Below are positions 42,593-51,864 of a stretch of DNA of 64,000 nt, piece after piece. A program made the position numbers and the translations under genes. Source of the DNA: Gaiellasilicea sp963749515 (GTDB taxonomy: Bacteria; Actinomycetota; Thermoleophilia; Gaiellales; Gaiellaceae); the NCBI GenBank assembly GCA_963749515.1, contig CAVVMR010000010.1, forward strand, positions 310,001 through 374,000, read 5' to 3'. The notes under the pieces were generated by a model. The model did not search any database. It was not told where the DNA came from and saw only the letters and a list, made by a program, of their open reading frames with translations. The first letter of the stretch is position 1. Every line of letters starts with the position of its first letter.

Positions 42593-45535
42593 TCATCCCG
42601 CCGGTCGCGACAATTCGAGGCTGCGGTCGGAGCGCTCGACTGCTCGTGCCAGGTCGGCGCGAGAGGTGACGCGGAGCTTGGTGAAGATGTTGTGGATGTG
42701 GGTCTCGACAGTCTTGAGGCTGAGGAAGAGGTCCGCGGCGATCTCACGATTGGTCTTGCGGTCGACGATCAACCGGGCTACCTGGCGCTCGCGCTCGGTG
42801 AGTGCTTCGATCTCGGTTCCGTCTGCCTTGCCCGGTTTCGTGCGCCGGTGGATGCGTTGGCCGAGGTTTCGCAGCTCCTGCTCGGCGGCGTCTCGGTATC
42901 GGCGCGCGCCGCAGCTGTCGAATACGGCTGCGGCGAGCTGGAGCTCGATGATCGCTCGCTCTCGCTGTCCGGCCGCTCCGAGCGCGCGGCCGGCGAGCGT
43001 GCGGGAGAGGGCGGCCTCGACAGGGATGCCGACGGCGTCGGCGGAGGCTGCCGACGCGAGCGCCTGCTCGGCGGCGAGCTCGTATTCGCCGCGGTGGAAG
43101 GCGATGGCCGCGGCAGCGCGATCAGCCATTGCTTGCGCCATCCTGAGCCCTCCCATGCTCGTGGCTGTTGCTTGGGCGCAGGCGGCAGCGCGTTCGGCAT
43201 CGGCCGGCTGGCCGAGAGCGAGCCGGCAGCGGGTGAGCAGCTCGAGCCATTTCGCCCGAAAGCTGCCTCCCGGCATCAGCGGGATTTCCTCACCGCCAGA
43301 GCGGGCGAGCATCAGCTCGACGGCAGCCGCGAGCCCGGGATCGCCGGCCTCCAGGCGGGCTGCGACGAGTGCGAGCCCGGTGGCGGCGGGAACGAGGCCG
43401 CTGTCCAGTCCATGCGTGAGCTCGACGCTCTCCTCAGCGGTACTCACTGCGACCTCGACGTCGCCCGCCAGTACCGCCGTGAGCGAGCGATTGAGGAGGA
43501 GCCCGGCCAGCGATTGGGCGTTGCCAAGGAGTCTGGCTTCCTCGACGGCGGCGTCGAGCATCTCGCCGCCTGCCGCAAGCTCGCCGCGTAGCATCCGAAC
43601 CCAGGCCAGGAGCATGAAGGCGAAGGGAACGAAAGCGGGTTGTCCGGTCGCTCTCGCAACCGCGACAACTCGCTCGCAGTGGCTGCCCGCCTCGTCGAAG
43701 CGATCGAGATAGAGCTCGGCACCGGCCAGGTTGACCGCGGAATCGAGGCGGAGGGCGAGCTCGTGGTCCGAAAGCTCATCGACGAGCGCTGCGGCCTCGG
43801 ATCGATACGCCTCGGCCTTCGGGATCGCTCCGCTCATACTCGCGCCCCAGGCCAGCAGCGAGGCAGCGCTCGCCGCGAGCGGCTTGTCGCCGAGCGATCT
43901 CGCGACGTCGAGAGCTGGTTCGGCCCAGTCTCCGATCCGTTCGAGCTCCATCCTGTAAACGCCGTCGAGTGCGAGCTCGATCATGAGAGCAGCCGCCTCC
44001 GCGGAGCGGGCATCGTCGAGGCTGTCCAGCGCACGCGCCAGACGTTGGTGCGCGTCTTCGTGACGGCCGAGCAGATGCTCGACGCCGGCGCAGGAGGCTG
44101 TGAGCCGGACGCGCAGCGAGACCGCATCCTTTGGGACTAGCTCAATGCTCTCGAGAAGTGCCGAATGAGCTTCCGCGAAGTGCCCGCACACGGCGAGTGC
44201 GCCTGCGCGGGCGAGGAGAAGCTCGACGCGCTCTTCCCCAGAGGCATTGCCGGGGAGGAGCCGAAGCGCGCTTTCGAACCAGCGGGCGGCGCTCGCCGGC
44301 GCGTGCTTCGCGGCTGCCTCTCCCGCCTCGCGCAACGAGGCGACGGCGGATGCGTCGCCCTGACGCCCGAAGCGCTCGACGTGGTGGGCCCGCGCTGCCG
44401 GCGGTGAGCCACGGGCCTCCAGGGCTCCCGCACAACGCTCATGCGCACCGAGGCGCCATCCTGCGGGGGCCGACTCGTAGACCGCGCGTCGAACGAGCGG
44501 ATGCCGGAAGCGAAAGCGACGAGGCACGTCAGTCTGCCGAACGAGGCCGTGCTTCAAGACCTCGTCCACGGCTTCGAGGGCGGACGCCTCAGAGATCGCG
44601 GCCGCCGCCGCAGCGAGCTCGGGATCGAACGGATCGCCGGCGACAGCAGCGCCGTCAAGGATCAGGCGCGCCCGCTTGGAGAGCAATGCGATCTCCTCGG
44701 CCAGCGCAGTGACCACTGCGGGCGGGACGTCCGGCCCTGACAAGGAAAACTCGAGCGGCGCCGACGCACTCTCTGCTCGTCCCCGCGAGCGCGCGAGCTG
44801 CTCGAGGTAGAAGGGGTTGCCTCCGCTCTCGTTGTAGAGCGCGGACGCCTCGGCGTCGTCAACCGCTTCTCCGAGCAGCTCTCGCGTCTCATTCCTGGTG
44901 AGGGCGCCGAGCTCGATGTGGACGAGCTCTCCAGCGCGGTGCGCGCGACCCAGCGCGCCCGACAGCCGCTCCGACATTTGACCAGGGCGGACAGCAAGTG
45001 CGGTCAGGACGGGTGCGGCCGGCGGCCGGCGCAGAAGTGCGGCGACCATGTCGACGGATGCAGGATCGGCCCAGTGCAAGTCATCGAGGACGAGCAGCAG
45101 AGGCCGTGTCACCGCCAGGCGCTCGAGCAGCTCCCGCACCGCACGGTGGATGCGGTGCCGCTCGTGTTGAACCGTCACCGCCGCGCCGGGCACGAACGAC
45201 GAGAGCGAAGGCAGAACGGCTGCGAGCTCCCGCCGGAGGTCGTTCTCGAGAGCCGTGAGCCGATGTGTACCCAGACTCTCGACGTACTCGTCGAGCGCGT
45301 CGACGAATACCCAGAACGGCAGGTCCTGCTCGAGCTCCGCGGCTGACCCAGTGAGGACGAGTAGTCCGCGCGAAGCTGCGCAATCGGCGAGCTCCGTGAG
45401 GAGTCGCGTCTTCCCGATGCCAGGCTCCCCCAGGAGCACCACCGCCGAGCCGCGGCCGCCGTCGAGACCGGTCAGCAGGTCGTCGAACGTCCCGAGCTCC
45501 TCGGCGCGTCCCACGAGATGTTCTTCAACGGCCAC
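42593..45535 (-). CDS. Large AAA/STAND-type LuxR family regulator
   Basis: This 980-residue protein has an N-terminal ATPase with Walker A LLGEPGIGKTRLL (about 35-46) and Walker B PLLLVLDDLHWAD (about 145-157), a long helical TPR-like middle (about 400-850; AAKHAPASAARWFESALRLLPG and similar units), and a C-terminal LuxR helix-turn-helix LTERERQVARLIVDRKTNREIAADLFLSLKTVETHIHNIFTKLRVTSRADLARA. This is the LAL/MalT-like architecture, where ligand and ATP binding trigger DNA binding. The GTG start has AAGGAA nearby. It diverges from the hydrolase-ABC operon and is the obvious candidate regulator of it. Confidence 0.92.
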   Translation of the reverse strand: MAVEEHLVGRAEELGTFDDLLTGLDGGRGSAVVLLGEPGIGKTRLLTELADCAASRGLLVLTGSAAELEQDLPFWVFVDALDEYVESLGTHRLTALENDLRRELAAVLPSLSSFVPGAAVTVQHERHRIHRAVRELLERLAVTRPLLLVLDDLHWADPASVDMVAALLRRPPAAPVLTALAVRPGQMSERLSGALGRAHRAGELVHIELGALTRNETRELLGEAVDDAEASALYNESGGNPFYLEQLARSRGRAESASAPLEFSLSGPDVPPAVVTALAEEIALLSKRARLILDGAAVAGDPFDPELAAAAAAISEASALEAVDEVLKHGLVRQTDVPRRFRFRHPLVRRAVYESAPAGWRLGAHERCAGALEARGSPPAARAHHVERFGRQGDASAVASLREAGEAAAKHAPASAARWFESALRLLPGNASGEERVELLLARAGALAVCGHFAEAHSALLESIELVPKDAVSLRVRLTASCAGVEHLLGRHEDAHQRLARALDSLDDARSAEAAALMIELALDGVYRMELERIGDWAEPALDVARSLGDKPLAASAASLLAWGASMSGAIPKAEAYRSEAAALVDELSDHELALRLDSAVNLAGAELYLDRFDEAGSHCERVVAVARATGQPAFVPFAFMLLAWVRMLRGELAAGGEMLDAAVEEARLLGNAQSLAGLLLNRSLTAVLAGDVEVAVSTAEESVELTHGLDSGLVPAATGLALVAARLEAGDPGLAAAVELMLARSGGEEIPLMPGGSFRAKWLELLTRCRLALGQPADAERAAACAQATATSMGGLRMAQAMADRAAAAIAFHRGEYELAAEQALASAASADAVGIPVEAALSRTLAGRALGAAGQRERAIIELQLAAAVFDSCGARRYRDAAEQELRNLGQRIHRRTKPGKADGTEIEALTERERQVARLIVDRKTNREIAADLFLSLKTVETHIHNIFTKLRVTSRADLARAVERSDRSLELSRPAG

Positions 45536-45604
45536 TAGTGACGTTCCTTACAAGACAGTAAAGGAGCGGGACGCCAGCGGCTAGCGAGATCTCGGGGGTT
45601 GAAG

Positions 45605-45630
45605 ATCAGGGTTCCACCCTGATGACGTCA
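45605..45630. promoter_or_regulatory. Adjacent palindromes between the AAA-LuxR gene and the hydrolase operon
   Basis: ATCAGGGT - TCC - ACCCTGAT (45605-45623, perfect 8-bp arms) abuts the perfect palindrome TGACGTCA (45623-45630). They lie in the 121-bp divergent control region, 27 bp before the operon's first start codon, and are good operator candidates. Confidence 0.55.
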
Positions 45631-45656
45631 GATCACGGCGGCGACAGGATCAACCG

Positions 45657-45899
45657 ATGTCCCGCTACGTCCTCCAGCACCGCCACGGGCCGCGTGAGTG
45701 CGGCGTTGTGTTTGCCGCCTTCAAAGGCCACGAAACCCCGCTTCGTCGCCAGCCGACGCTCGCCTCGTGTGCCTTCGGAGGGCACTCGATCTGGTGGACG
45801 GTGGACGCCGCGTCGGAGGCGGACGCGCTGGCGCTGTTGCCTTTCTACGTCGCCCAACGCACCACTGCGGCCAAGGTCGCCGAGGTCGAGATCCCGTGA
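45657..45899 (+). CDS. Small hypothetical protein (possible DUF4242-like ferredoxin fold)
   Basis: This 80-residue protein is not firmly recognised. It reads SRYVLQHRHGPRECGVVFAAF, then SCAFGGHSIWWTVDAASEADALALLPFYVAQRTTAAKVAEVEIP. The pattern of a YVLxHRH strand, a Cys-containing hairpin with WW, an ALALLP helix and a final V.EVEIP strand is compatible with a small ferredoxin-like alpha/beta fold such as DUF4242. It is first in the six-gene plus-strand operon and ends 19 bp before the first hydrolase. Confidence 0.68.
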   Translation: MSRYVLQHRHGPRECGVVFAAFKGHETPLRRQPTLASCAFGGHSIWWTVDAASEADALALLPFYVAQRTTAAKVAEVEIP

Positions 45900-45918
45900 A
45901 CGCGCCGGTCGTCGCCTT

Positions 45919-47220
45919 ATGACCGACGTCGCCCATCAGGCGATACCACGGATTCGCCGCGAGGCATGGGTGTGGATCGTGACCGAGTTCGGGCTTGCGC
46001 GGCTCGCGCTCGGGATCGTCGCGCTCCATGTCGTCGACGACGCGTTCCTCCAGCCCGAGCCGGGCATGTCGGCCGGCGACCACTTCGCCAGCGTCGTTCC
46101 CGTCGCGTTCGTTGTCAGCGCCGCCGTGGTCTACGGCGGCCTGCGGCCCGGCGCGCGCGCCGTCCTCGCGCTCGTCCTCGGCGTGTTCGGGATCGCCTGT
46201 GGCGTGGAGGCTGCGTATTACACGGTGAACGGCGGCCCGTCCGGCGACGACTTCACCGGCTGGCTGTCGCTCGCCGCCGGACTGATGCTCCTCGCCCTCG
46301 GGACGGTGACGCTCTGGAGAACACGGCGCACCGACGACAGTCGCCGCCGCCGCTATCTGAGGCGCGTCCTGCTCACGATTGCCGGTCTCGTGGTCGCAAC
46401 CCAGGTCATGTTCCCACTCGTGATCGCGCGGGTGGTGACGCACACGCTGCGTGCGCACGTCCCGACTCCGCATCTCGGCGCCGCCCACGAGGACGTGGCG
46501 TTCACGACCTCCGACGGCCTCCAGCTTGAGGGGTGGTTCGTGCCTTCGCGTAACGGTGCGACCGTGATCGTGTTTCCGGGCCGCTCGGGCCCGCAGAAGC
46601 AGACCCGGATGCTCGTCCGCAACGGCTATGGCGTGCTTCTGTTCGACCGGCGCGGCGAAGGTGCAAGCGACGGCGATCCGAACATCTTCGGCTGGGGAGG
46701 CGATCGGGACCTGCACGCTGCAGCCGCGTATCTCCAGTCGCGTGCCGACGTCGACGCGACGCGGATCGGTGGCATCGGCCTGTCGGTCGGAGGCGAGATG
46801 CTGATTCATGCTGCGGCCCACTCGGATGCGTTCAGGGCCGTCGTCTCCGAGGGAGCGAGCGGGCAGTCGCTCCGCGACGATTTCGCCAACCCGGGGCTGT
46901 CGGACCGGCTCCTCGAGCTCCCGACGAGCACGGCCCTCAACATCGCCCTGGCAGTCTTCACGAACCAGCTTCCTCCTCCGAGCTTGAAGAGTGAGGTCGC
47001 CAAGATCGCGCCGACTCCCGTGTTCTTCATCTACGGCGAGCACGGTCAGGGCGGCACGGAGACCGGGCCGAACAACGGGTTCTACGCGGCCGCTCGTGAG
47101 CCGAAGCAGATCTGGGAAGTCCCGAACGGCCAACACGTCGCCGGGATCACAACCGCGCCGGAGGAGTACGAACGCCGTGTCGTCGGCTTCTTCGACCGCG
47201 AACTCCTCCAGCCGAACTGA
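45919..47220 (+). CDS. Membrane-anchored alpha/beta hydrolase (paralogue 1)
   Basis: This 433-residue protein has four or five N-terminal membrane helices (about 20-185) followed by an alpha/beta-hydrolase domain. The nucleophile elbow is GIGLSVGGEML, a possible acid is in FFIYGEHGQGG and the His in NGQHVAGI. The membrane part carries LHVVDDAFLQPEPGMSAGDHF, a motif shared with paralogue 2 four genes downstream. ATG 45919 is used; the frame is open upstream to 45622 but that overlaps the preceding gene. It lies 12 bp before the ABC ATPase gene. Substrate unknown. Confidence 0.82.
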   Translation: MTDVAHQAIPRIRREAWVWIVTEFGLARLALGIVALHVVDDAFLQPEPGMSAGDHFASVVPVAFVVSAAVVYGGLRPGARAVLALVLGVFGIACGVEAAYYTVNGGPSGDDFTGWLSLAAGLMLLALGTVTLWRTRRTDDSRRRRYLRRVLLTIAGLVVATQVMFPLVIARVVTHTLRAHVPTPHLGAAHEDVAFTTSDGLQLEGWFVPSRNGATVIVFPGRSGPQKQTRMLVRNGYGVLLFDRRGEGASDGDPNIFGWGGDRDLHAAAAYLQSRADVDATRIGGIGLSVGGEMLIHAAAHSDAFRAVVSEGASGQSLRDDFANPGLSDRLLELPTSTALNIALAVFTNQLPPPSLKSEVAKIAPTPVFFIYGEHGQGGTETGPNNGFYAAAREPKQIWEVPNGQHVAGITTAPEEYERRVVGFFDRELLQPN

Positions 47221-47232
47221 AGGGAGCACGAC

Positions 47233-48006
47233 ATGACTGCAGTCGTCGTCCAGGATCAACAACGAGTGCCGGAGATGTCGATTCCTGTCGTCGCCGGCGC
47301 CGGCATCACCCGCCGCTACGGCGAAGGGGAGACGGCTGTCGATGCTCTCCGCGGCGTCTCGGTCGAGGTGATGAGCGGCAAGCTCACCGCCGTCATGGGC
47401 CCCTCCGGCTCGGGCAAGTCCACCCTCATGCACATCTTCGCCGGCCTCGACAAGCCGACCGCGGGCGACGTCTGGATCTCCGGAACCGCCATTGGCGAGC
47501 TCAACGACAAAGAGCTGACGATGCTGCGGCGGGAGCACATCGGCTTCATCTTCCAGTTCTTCAACCTGCTCCCGATGCTCACCGCGAAGGAGAACATCGT
47601 CCTCCCGCTCTCGATCGCCGGTCAGAAGGCGGATCCGGCCTGGCTCGACGAGCTGATAGCAAGCGTCGGCCTCGGTGACCGTCTCACCCACCGTCCGTCG
47701 GAGCTCTCCGGCGGCCAGCAGCAGCGCGTCGCGATTGCCCGCGCCCTCGTCTCCAAGCCGACGGTGATGTTCGCCGACGAGCCCACGGGGAACCTCGACT
47801 CGCGCACGAGCGCCGAGATCCTCGAGCTCCTGCGCGGCTCGGTCGACAACTACGGCCAGACGACCGTCATGGTCACGCACGACGCCCATGCGGCCGCAAT
47901 TGCTGACCGGATCCTGTTTCTCGCCGACGGCGAGATCGTCACCGACCTGGGCCGGTCGACACCGCACGAGATCCTCGCAGCACTGGAGGAGGTGACAGAC
48001 CGATGA
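47233..48006 (+). CDS. MacB/LolD-type ABC transporter ATPase
   Basis: This 257-residue ATPase has Walker A GPSGSGKST, Q-loop FFNLLPMLTAKEN, signature LSGGQQQR, Walker B TVMFADEP and H-loop VTHDAH. The type II (MacB/LolD/FtsE-like) hallmark GNLDSRTSAEILELL is present. It pairs with the overlapping downstream permease (4-bp ATGA overlap). Such transporters work mechanically on lipoproteins, peptides or drugs rather than by channel import. Confidence 0.92.
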   Translation: MTAVVVQDQQRVPEMSIPVVAGAGITRRYGEGETAVDALRGVSVEVMSGKLTAVMGPSGSGKSTLMHIFAGLDKPTAGDVWISGTAIGELNDKELTMLRREHIGFIFQFFNLLPMLTAKENIVLPLSIAGQKADPAWLDELIASVGLGDRLTHRPSELSGGQQQRVAIARALVSKPTVMFADEPTGNLDSRTSAEILELLRGSVDNYGQTTVMVTHDAHAAAIADRILFLADGEIVTDLGRSTPHEILAALEEVTDR

Positions 48007-50564
48007 TCGGCGTCGCCCTCAAGGGACTGCTCGGGCGCAAGCTCCGCGCAACGCTGACGGCGTTCGCAATTGTCCTCGGCGTCGCAATGATCAGCGGTGC
48101 GTTTGTCCTCACCGACACGCTGGGCAAGAGCTTCGACGGGGTCTACGAGGACTCGTACAAGGCCACCGACGCCGTCATCAGCTCAAAGGTCGCGATCAAG
48201 ACGGCGGACGGCGACACCGAGGCGCCTGCCTTTTCCACAAGCATCCTGAGCAAGGTGCAAAGCCTGCCGGGCGTACGCGTCGCGCAGGGCTCGATCGAGG
48301 ACGAGTCGAGGCTCGTCGACAAGAATGGGAAAGCCATCGGCAAGGCCGGTGAGGGCGTTGCGATCGGCGTCGACCCGACCGCCGACCAGAGTCTGAACCC
48401 GCTCCAGCTCGTCTCGGGCACGTGGCCACGCGGCGACGGCCAGATCGCAATCGACAAGTCGACAGCCGAGCGGGAGCAGTTCGCGGTCGGCCAGTCCGTG
48501 GGCGCATTCGGCGATGGCCCACTGGCGACGTACGAGATCAGCGGCATCGTCCGCTTCGGATCGGAAGGCTCGCTCGGCAGCACCGCAATCTCCGTGTTCG
48601 ACCTGTCGACTGCGCAGCGGCTTTTCGACAAGCAGGGCAGATTCGACCTGATCCGAGTCGGCGCCGGTGACGGCGTCTCGGAGGCCGAGCTGACCCGCCA
48701 GATCGAGCCGCTGCTTTCAGAGACAACACAGGTGAAGACTGCCGAGGCAGCGGCCAGCGCCGACAGTGCCGAGACGCAAGGGGAGTTGAACATCATCAAG
48801 TACTTCCTGCTCGGCTTCGGCGGCATCGCGCTGTTCGTCGGCAGCTTCGTGATCGCCAACACGCTCGCGATCACAGTCGCTCAGCGGATGCGCGAGCTTG
48901 CCACGCTCCGCACGTTGGGCGCCACGCGGCGTCAGGTACTGGGCTCTGTCGTGCTCGAGTCGCTCGCCGTCGGCATTCTCGGGTCGATCATCGGGCTGTT
49001 TCTCGGGCTCGGCATCGCCGTCGGGCTGACGGCCATCCTCGAGGCGGCCGGCATCGACCTGCCCAGCGCCGGACTCGTCTTCTCGGCCCGGACGATCGTC
49101 GTCAGCCTCGGCGTCGGAACGTTGATCGCCCTGCTGGCGAGCCTACGGCCTGCGGTCCGCGCCACGCGGGTGGAGCCCATCGCCGCGGTCCGCGAGGGCG
49201 CGGTCATGCCCGCATCACGGTTCGCGCGCTACGCGCTGCCCGTCTCCGCGACCGTCGGCCTCGCCGCGATCGCACTCTTCTCCTTCGGCGTCTTCGCAGG
49301 CGGCATCGACGTCACGGTGCGGATCATCGTGCTCGTGGCCGGCGTCCTGCTCATGTTCGTCAGTGTCGCGATGATCGCAACGAGAGTCGTCCGCCCGCTC
49401 GCTTTCGTGCTCGGCGCGCCGGGTGCCCGCTTCGGAGGTACGCCCGGCGCCCTCGCTCGTCAGAACGCGGTCCGGAATCCCGCGAGAACAGCCTCGACGG
49501 CGGCCGCGGTGATGATCGGGCTTGCCCTGATCACGTTCGTCGCAGTCATCGGACAGGGCTTCAAGACCTCCTTCACGGGCGCCGTCAACGAGCTCTTCGT
49601 CGGCGACTACTCCGTGTCGGCCGGAAACAACGGCGGGCTGCTTACCAACGAGGCGGCCGATGCCGCGGCGAAGACGCCCGGCGTCGAAGCGGTCTCGCAG
49701 ATGCGATCCGGCGAGGCCAAGGTGGGCGACAAGACCGTCCTCATAACCGGCGTCGACGCGAACCTGACGAAGGTCGTCGCCATCAGGTGGTCGAGCGGCT
49801 CAGACAGCGTCCCCGCGCAGCTCGGCCGGGACGGCGCGTTCATCGTCAAGCGCTACGCGGACGACCATTCACTGACCGTCGGGTCGCCGTTGACGATCAA
49901 GACGCCGACGGGCAAGGCGCTCCGGCTCCACGTCGACGGGATCATCGATCCGCCCAAGGGTGGCTCTCCGTTCGGCGAAGTCTCGGTCTCTTCATCGACG
50001 TTCGACAGCTCGTTCGCAAACCACGAGAACGATCTCACTCTCCTGAACATCCGCGGCGGCCCGTCGGCGGAGAACACCGCCGCGCTCGAGAAGAGCCTCA
50101 CGGCGTTCCCGGCCGCAATCGTCGAGACCCGCGACGAGTTCAAGGACACCCGGACGGGAGAGATCACGAAGTCCCTCCAAATCCTGTACGCGCTGCTCGG
50201 TCTCTCTGTGATCGTGAGCCTGTTCGGCGTCATCAACACGCTCGTGCTGTCGGTCTTCGAACGGACCCGCGAGCTGGGGATGCTGCGGGCGATCGGCATG
50301 ACCCGCCGGCAGGTCCGGCGGATGATCCGCCACGAAAGCGTCGTCACCGCGCTGATCGGCGCCGCGCTCGGAATCGCCGTCGGCATGTTCCTCGCTGTGC
50401 TCACCACTGCTGCGCTCTCGCAGTACGGGATCGTGTTCGCGGTGCCCTACGGGACGCTCGTCGTGTTCGTCGGCGTCGCGATCCTCGCCGGGATGCTGGC
50501 CGCGATCCTGCCGGCACGCCGTGCCTCGAAGCTGAACGTCCTGGAGGCGCTCCAGTATGAGTAG
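48003..50564 (+). CDS. FtsX/MacB-like ABC transporter permease
   Basis: This 853-residue permease has two FtsX membrane modules: after a first helix (TLTAFAIVLGVAMISGAFVLTD) and a large extracytoplasmic MacB-PCD-like domain comes a three-helix module (IALFVGSFVIANTLAITVAQRMRELATLRTLGATRRQVLGSVVLESLAVG), then a second half repeats this pattern (TAAAVMIGLALITFVAVIGQGF; VIVSLFGVINTLVLSVFERTRELGMLRAIGMTRRQVRRMIRHES). This ten-helix-like form is typical of single-polypeptide type VII ABC permeases in Actinobacteria. It overlaps the genes on both sides. Confidence 0.92.
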   Translation: MIGVALKGLLGRKLRATLTAFAIVLGVAMISGAFVLTDTLGKSFDGVYEDSYKATDAVISSKVAIKTADGDTEAPAFSTSILSKVQSLPGVRVAQGSIEDESRLVDKNGKAIGKAGEGVAIGVDPTADQSLNPLQLVSGTWPRGDGQIAIDKSTAEREQFAVGQSVGAFGDGPLATYEISGIVRFGSEGSLGSTAISVFDLSTAQRLFDKQGRFDLIRVGAGDGVSEAELTRQIEPLLSETTQVKTAEAAASADSAETQGELNIIKYFLLGFGGIALFVGSFVIANTLAITVAQRMRELATLRTLGATRRQVLGSVVLESLAVGILGSIIGLFLGLGIAVGLTAILEAAGIDLPSAGLVFSARTIVVSLGVGTLIALLASLRPAVRATRVEPIAAVREGAVMPASRFARYALPVSATVGLAAIALFSFGVFAGGIDVTVRIIVLVAGVLLMFVSVAMIATRVVRPLAFVLGAPGARFGGTPGALARQNAVRNPARTASTAAAVMIGLALITFVAVIGQGFKTSFTGAVNELFVGDYSVSAGNNGGLLTNEAADAAAKTPGVEAVSQMRSGEAKVGDKTVLITGVDANLTKVVAIRWSSGSDSVPAQLGRDGAFIVKRYADDHSLTVGSPLTIKTPTGKALRLHVDGIIDPPKGGSPFGEVSVSSSTFDSSFANHENDLTLLNIRGGPSAENTAALEKSLTAFPAAIVETRDEFKDTRTGEITKSLQILYALLGLSVIVSLFGVINTLVLSVFERTRELGMLRAIGMTRRQVRRMIRHESVVTALIGAALGIAVGMFLAVLTTAALSQYGIVFAVPYGTLVVFVGVAILAGMLAAILPARRASKLNVLEALQYE

Positions 50565-51864
50565 CGGGTCGGCGGCAGCGTGGGAGCTCGTGGCAAGCGA
50601 AAGCCGGCTGGGCCGGCTGGTGCGGGCGGCCGGTCTCGAGACATCGGTCGTCCGCGCGTGCCTCGGAACGATCGCGCTGCACGTCATTCACGACAACTAC
50701 GTCCAGCCGCAACCGGGTACGTCCCCAGGCGACCATCTCGTGAGCGGGCTCGTGCCTCTAGGGATTCTGCTGGGCGCCGGAGCCGCCTACCGATGGCTTC
50801 GGGCCTCGCTGCGGGCACTCGTCGCGATGACGTTCGGCGCGCTCGGTTTGGCGATCGGCTTCCCGGGCGCGTACTACCTGCTCGACGGCAACGCCTCGGG
50901 TGCCCACTACACAGGCCTGCTGGCGATTGTCGCCGGCGCCGTCCTCCTCCTGAGCGCGCCGGTCACGCTCTGGCGAGCGCGTCGTACGGAGGGAACTCGC
51001 ACTCGGCGCTACGCGCGCAGGACGCTGGCTACGATCGTCGGCGCCGTCGCGATTCTGGCCATCGTGATGTTCGTCGTCTTCCCGATCGCCTTCGCCTACG
51101 GCTACACCCACGTCGGCCGGGCGGGGGCCCTGCCGGAGATCGGCATGCCGTACGAGGCGGTGACGGTGACGACGAGCGACTCGCTCGAGCTCGCAGCCGC
51201 CTATGTGCCGTCCAGAAATCGTGCCGCGGTGGTCGTCTTCCCGGGGCGCTCTGCGCTGAAGGAGGCGCGCATGCTCGCCCGGAACGGGTACGGCGTGCTG
51301 CTGCTCGATCCGCGTGGGCAAGGCGGCAGCGAAGGCGACCTCGTCCGCTGGGCGGGTGACCGAGATCTGATTGCAGGCGCCAGGTTCCTGCAAGGCCGGT
51401 CCGACGTCGATCCGAACCGCATTGGCGGCTTCGGCTCTTCGGTCGGCGGTGAGATCCTGCTCGTGGCTGCTGCGCAGTCCAAAGCCTTCAACGCGGTCAT
51501 CTCCGAGGGTGCCGGCTTTCCGCTCGGCGACGCTGATGTCCCAGGTGTGGAGGGCGTGCTGTTCGCGCCGATCGAGGTTGTGATGCGGTCGGCGGCCACC
51601 GTGTTCGCCAACCACGGACCCCCGCCGCGCATCGTCGACCGCATCGGTGAGATCGCGCCGCGCCCGGTCTTCCTGATCTATACGGAGCCGGGAATGGGCG
51701 GGGAGGACGTCAGGCAGCCGAAGTACTTCGCCGCAGCCGGCGCGCCGAAGTCGATCTGGAAGGTGCCCGGGGCGGAGCACACGGGCGGCATCGACGTCCA
51801 GCCGGCCGAATACGAGCGGCGTGTCATCGACTTTCTCGACCAGGCCCTCCTGGAGCCAAAGTGA
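50557..51864 (+). CDS. Membrane-anchored alpha/beta hydrolase (paralogue 2)
   Basis: This 435-residue protein is colinear with the hydrolase at 45919: N-terminal membrane helices with LHVIHDNYVQPQPGTSPGDH, then an alpha/beta-hydrolase domain with VVFPGRSALKEARMLARNGYGVLLLDPRGQGGSEGD, nucleophile GFGSSVGGEILL, FLIYTEPGMGGED and the catalytic His region GAEHTGGI. The two proteins share the motif LHV-x2-D-x2-(V/L)QPxPG-x-S-x-GDH in the membrane domain. It overlaps the permease by 8 bp, so the two hydrolases flank the ABC pair in one operon. Confidence 0.82.
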   Translation: MSSGSAAAWELVASESRLGRLVRAAGLETSVVRACLGTIALHVIHDNYVQPQPGTSPGDHLVSGLVPLGILLGAGAAYRWLRASLRALVAMTFGALGLAIGFPGAYYLLDGNASGAHYTGLLAIVAGAVLLLSAPVTLWRARRTEGTRTRRYARRTLATIVGAVAILAIVMFVVFPIAFAYGYTHVGRAGALPEIGMPYEAVTVTTSDSLELAAAYVPSRNRAAVVVFPGRSALKEARMLARNGYGVLLLDPRGQGGSEGDLVRWAGDRDLIAGARFLQGRSDVDPNRIGGFGSSVGGEILLVAAAQSKAFNAVISEGAGFPLGDADVPGVEGVLFAPIEVVMRSAATVFANHGPPPRIVDRIGEIAPRPVFLIYTEPGMGGEDVRQPKYFAAAGAPKSIWKVPGAEHTGGIDVQPAEYERRVIDFLDQALLEPK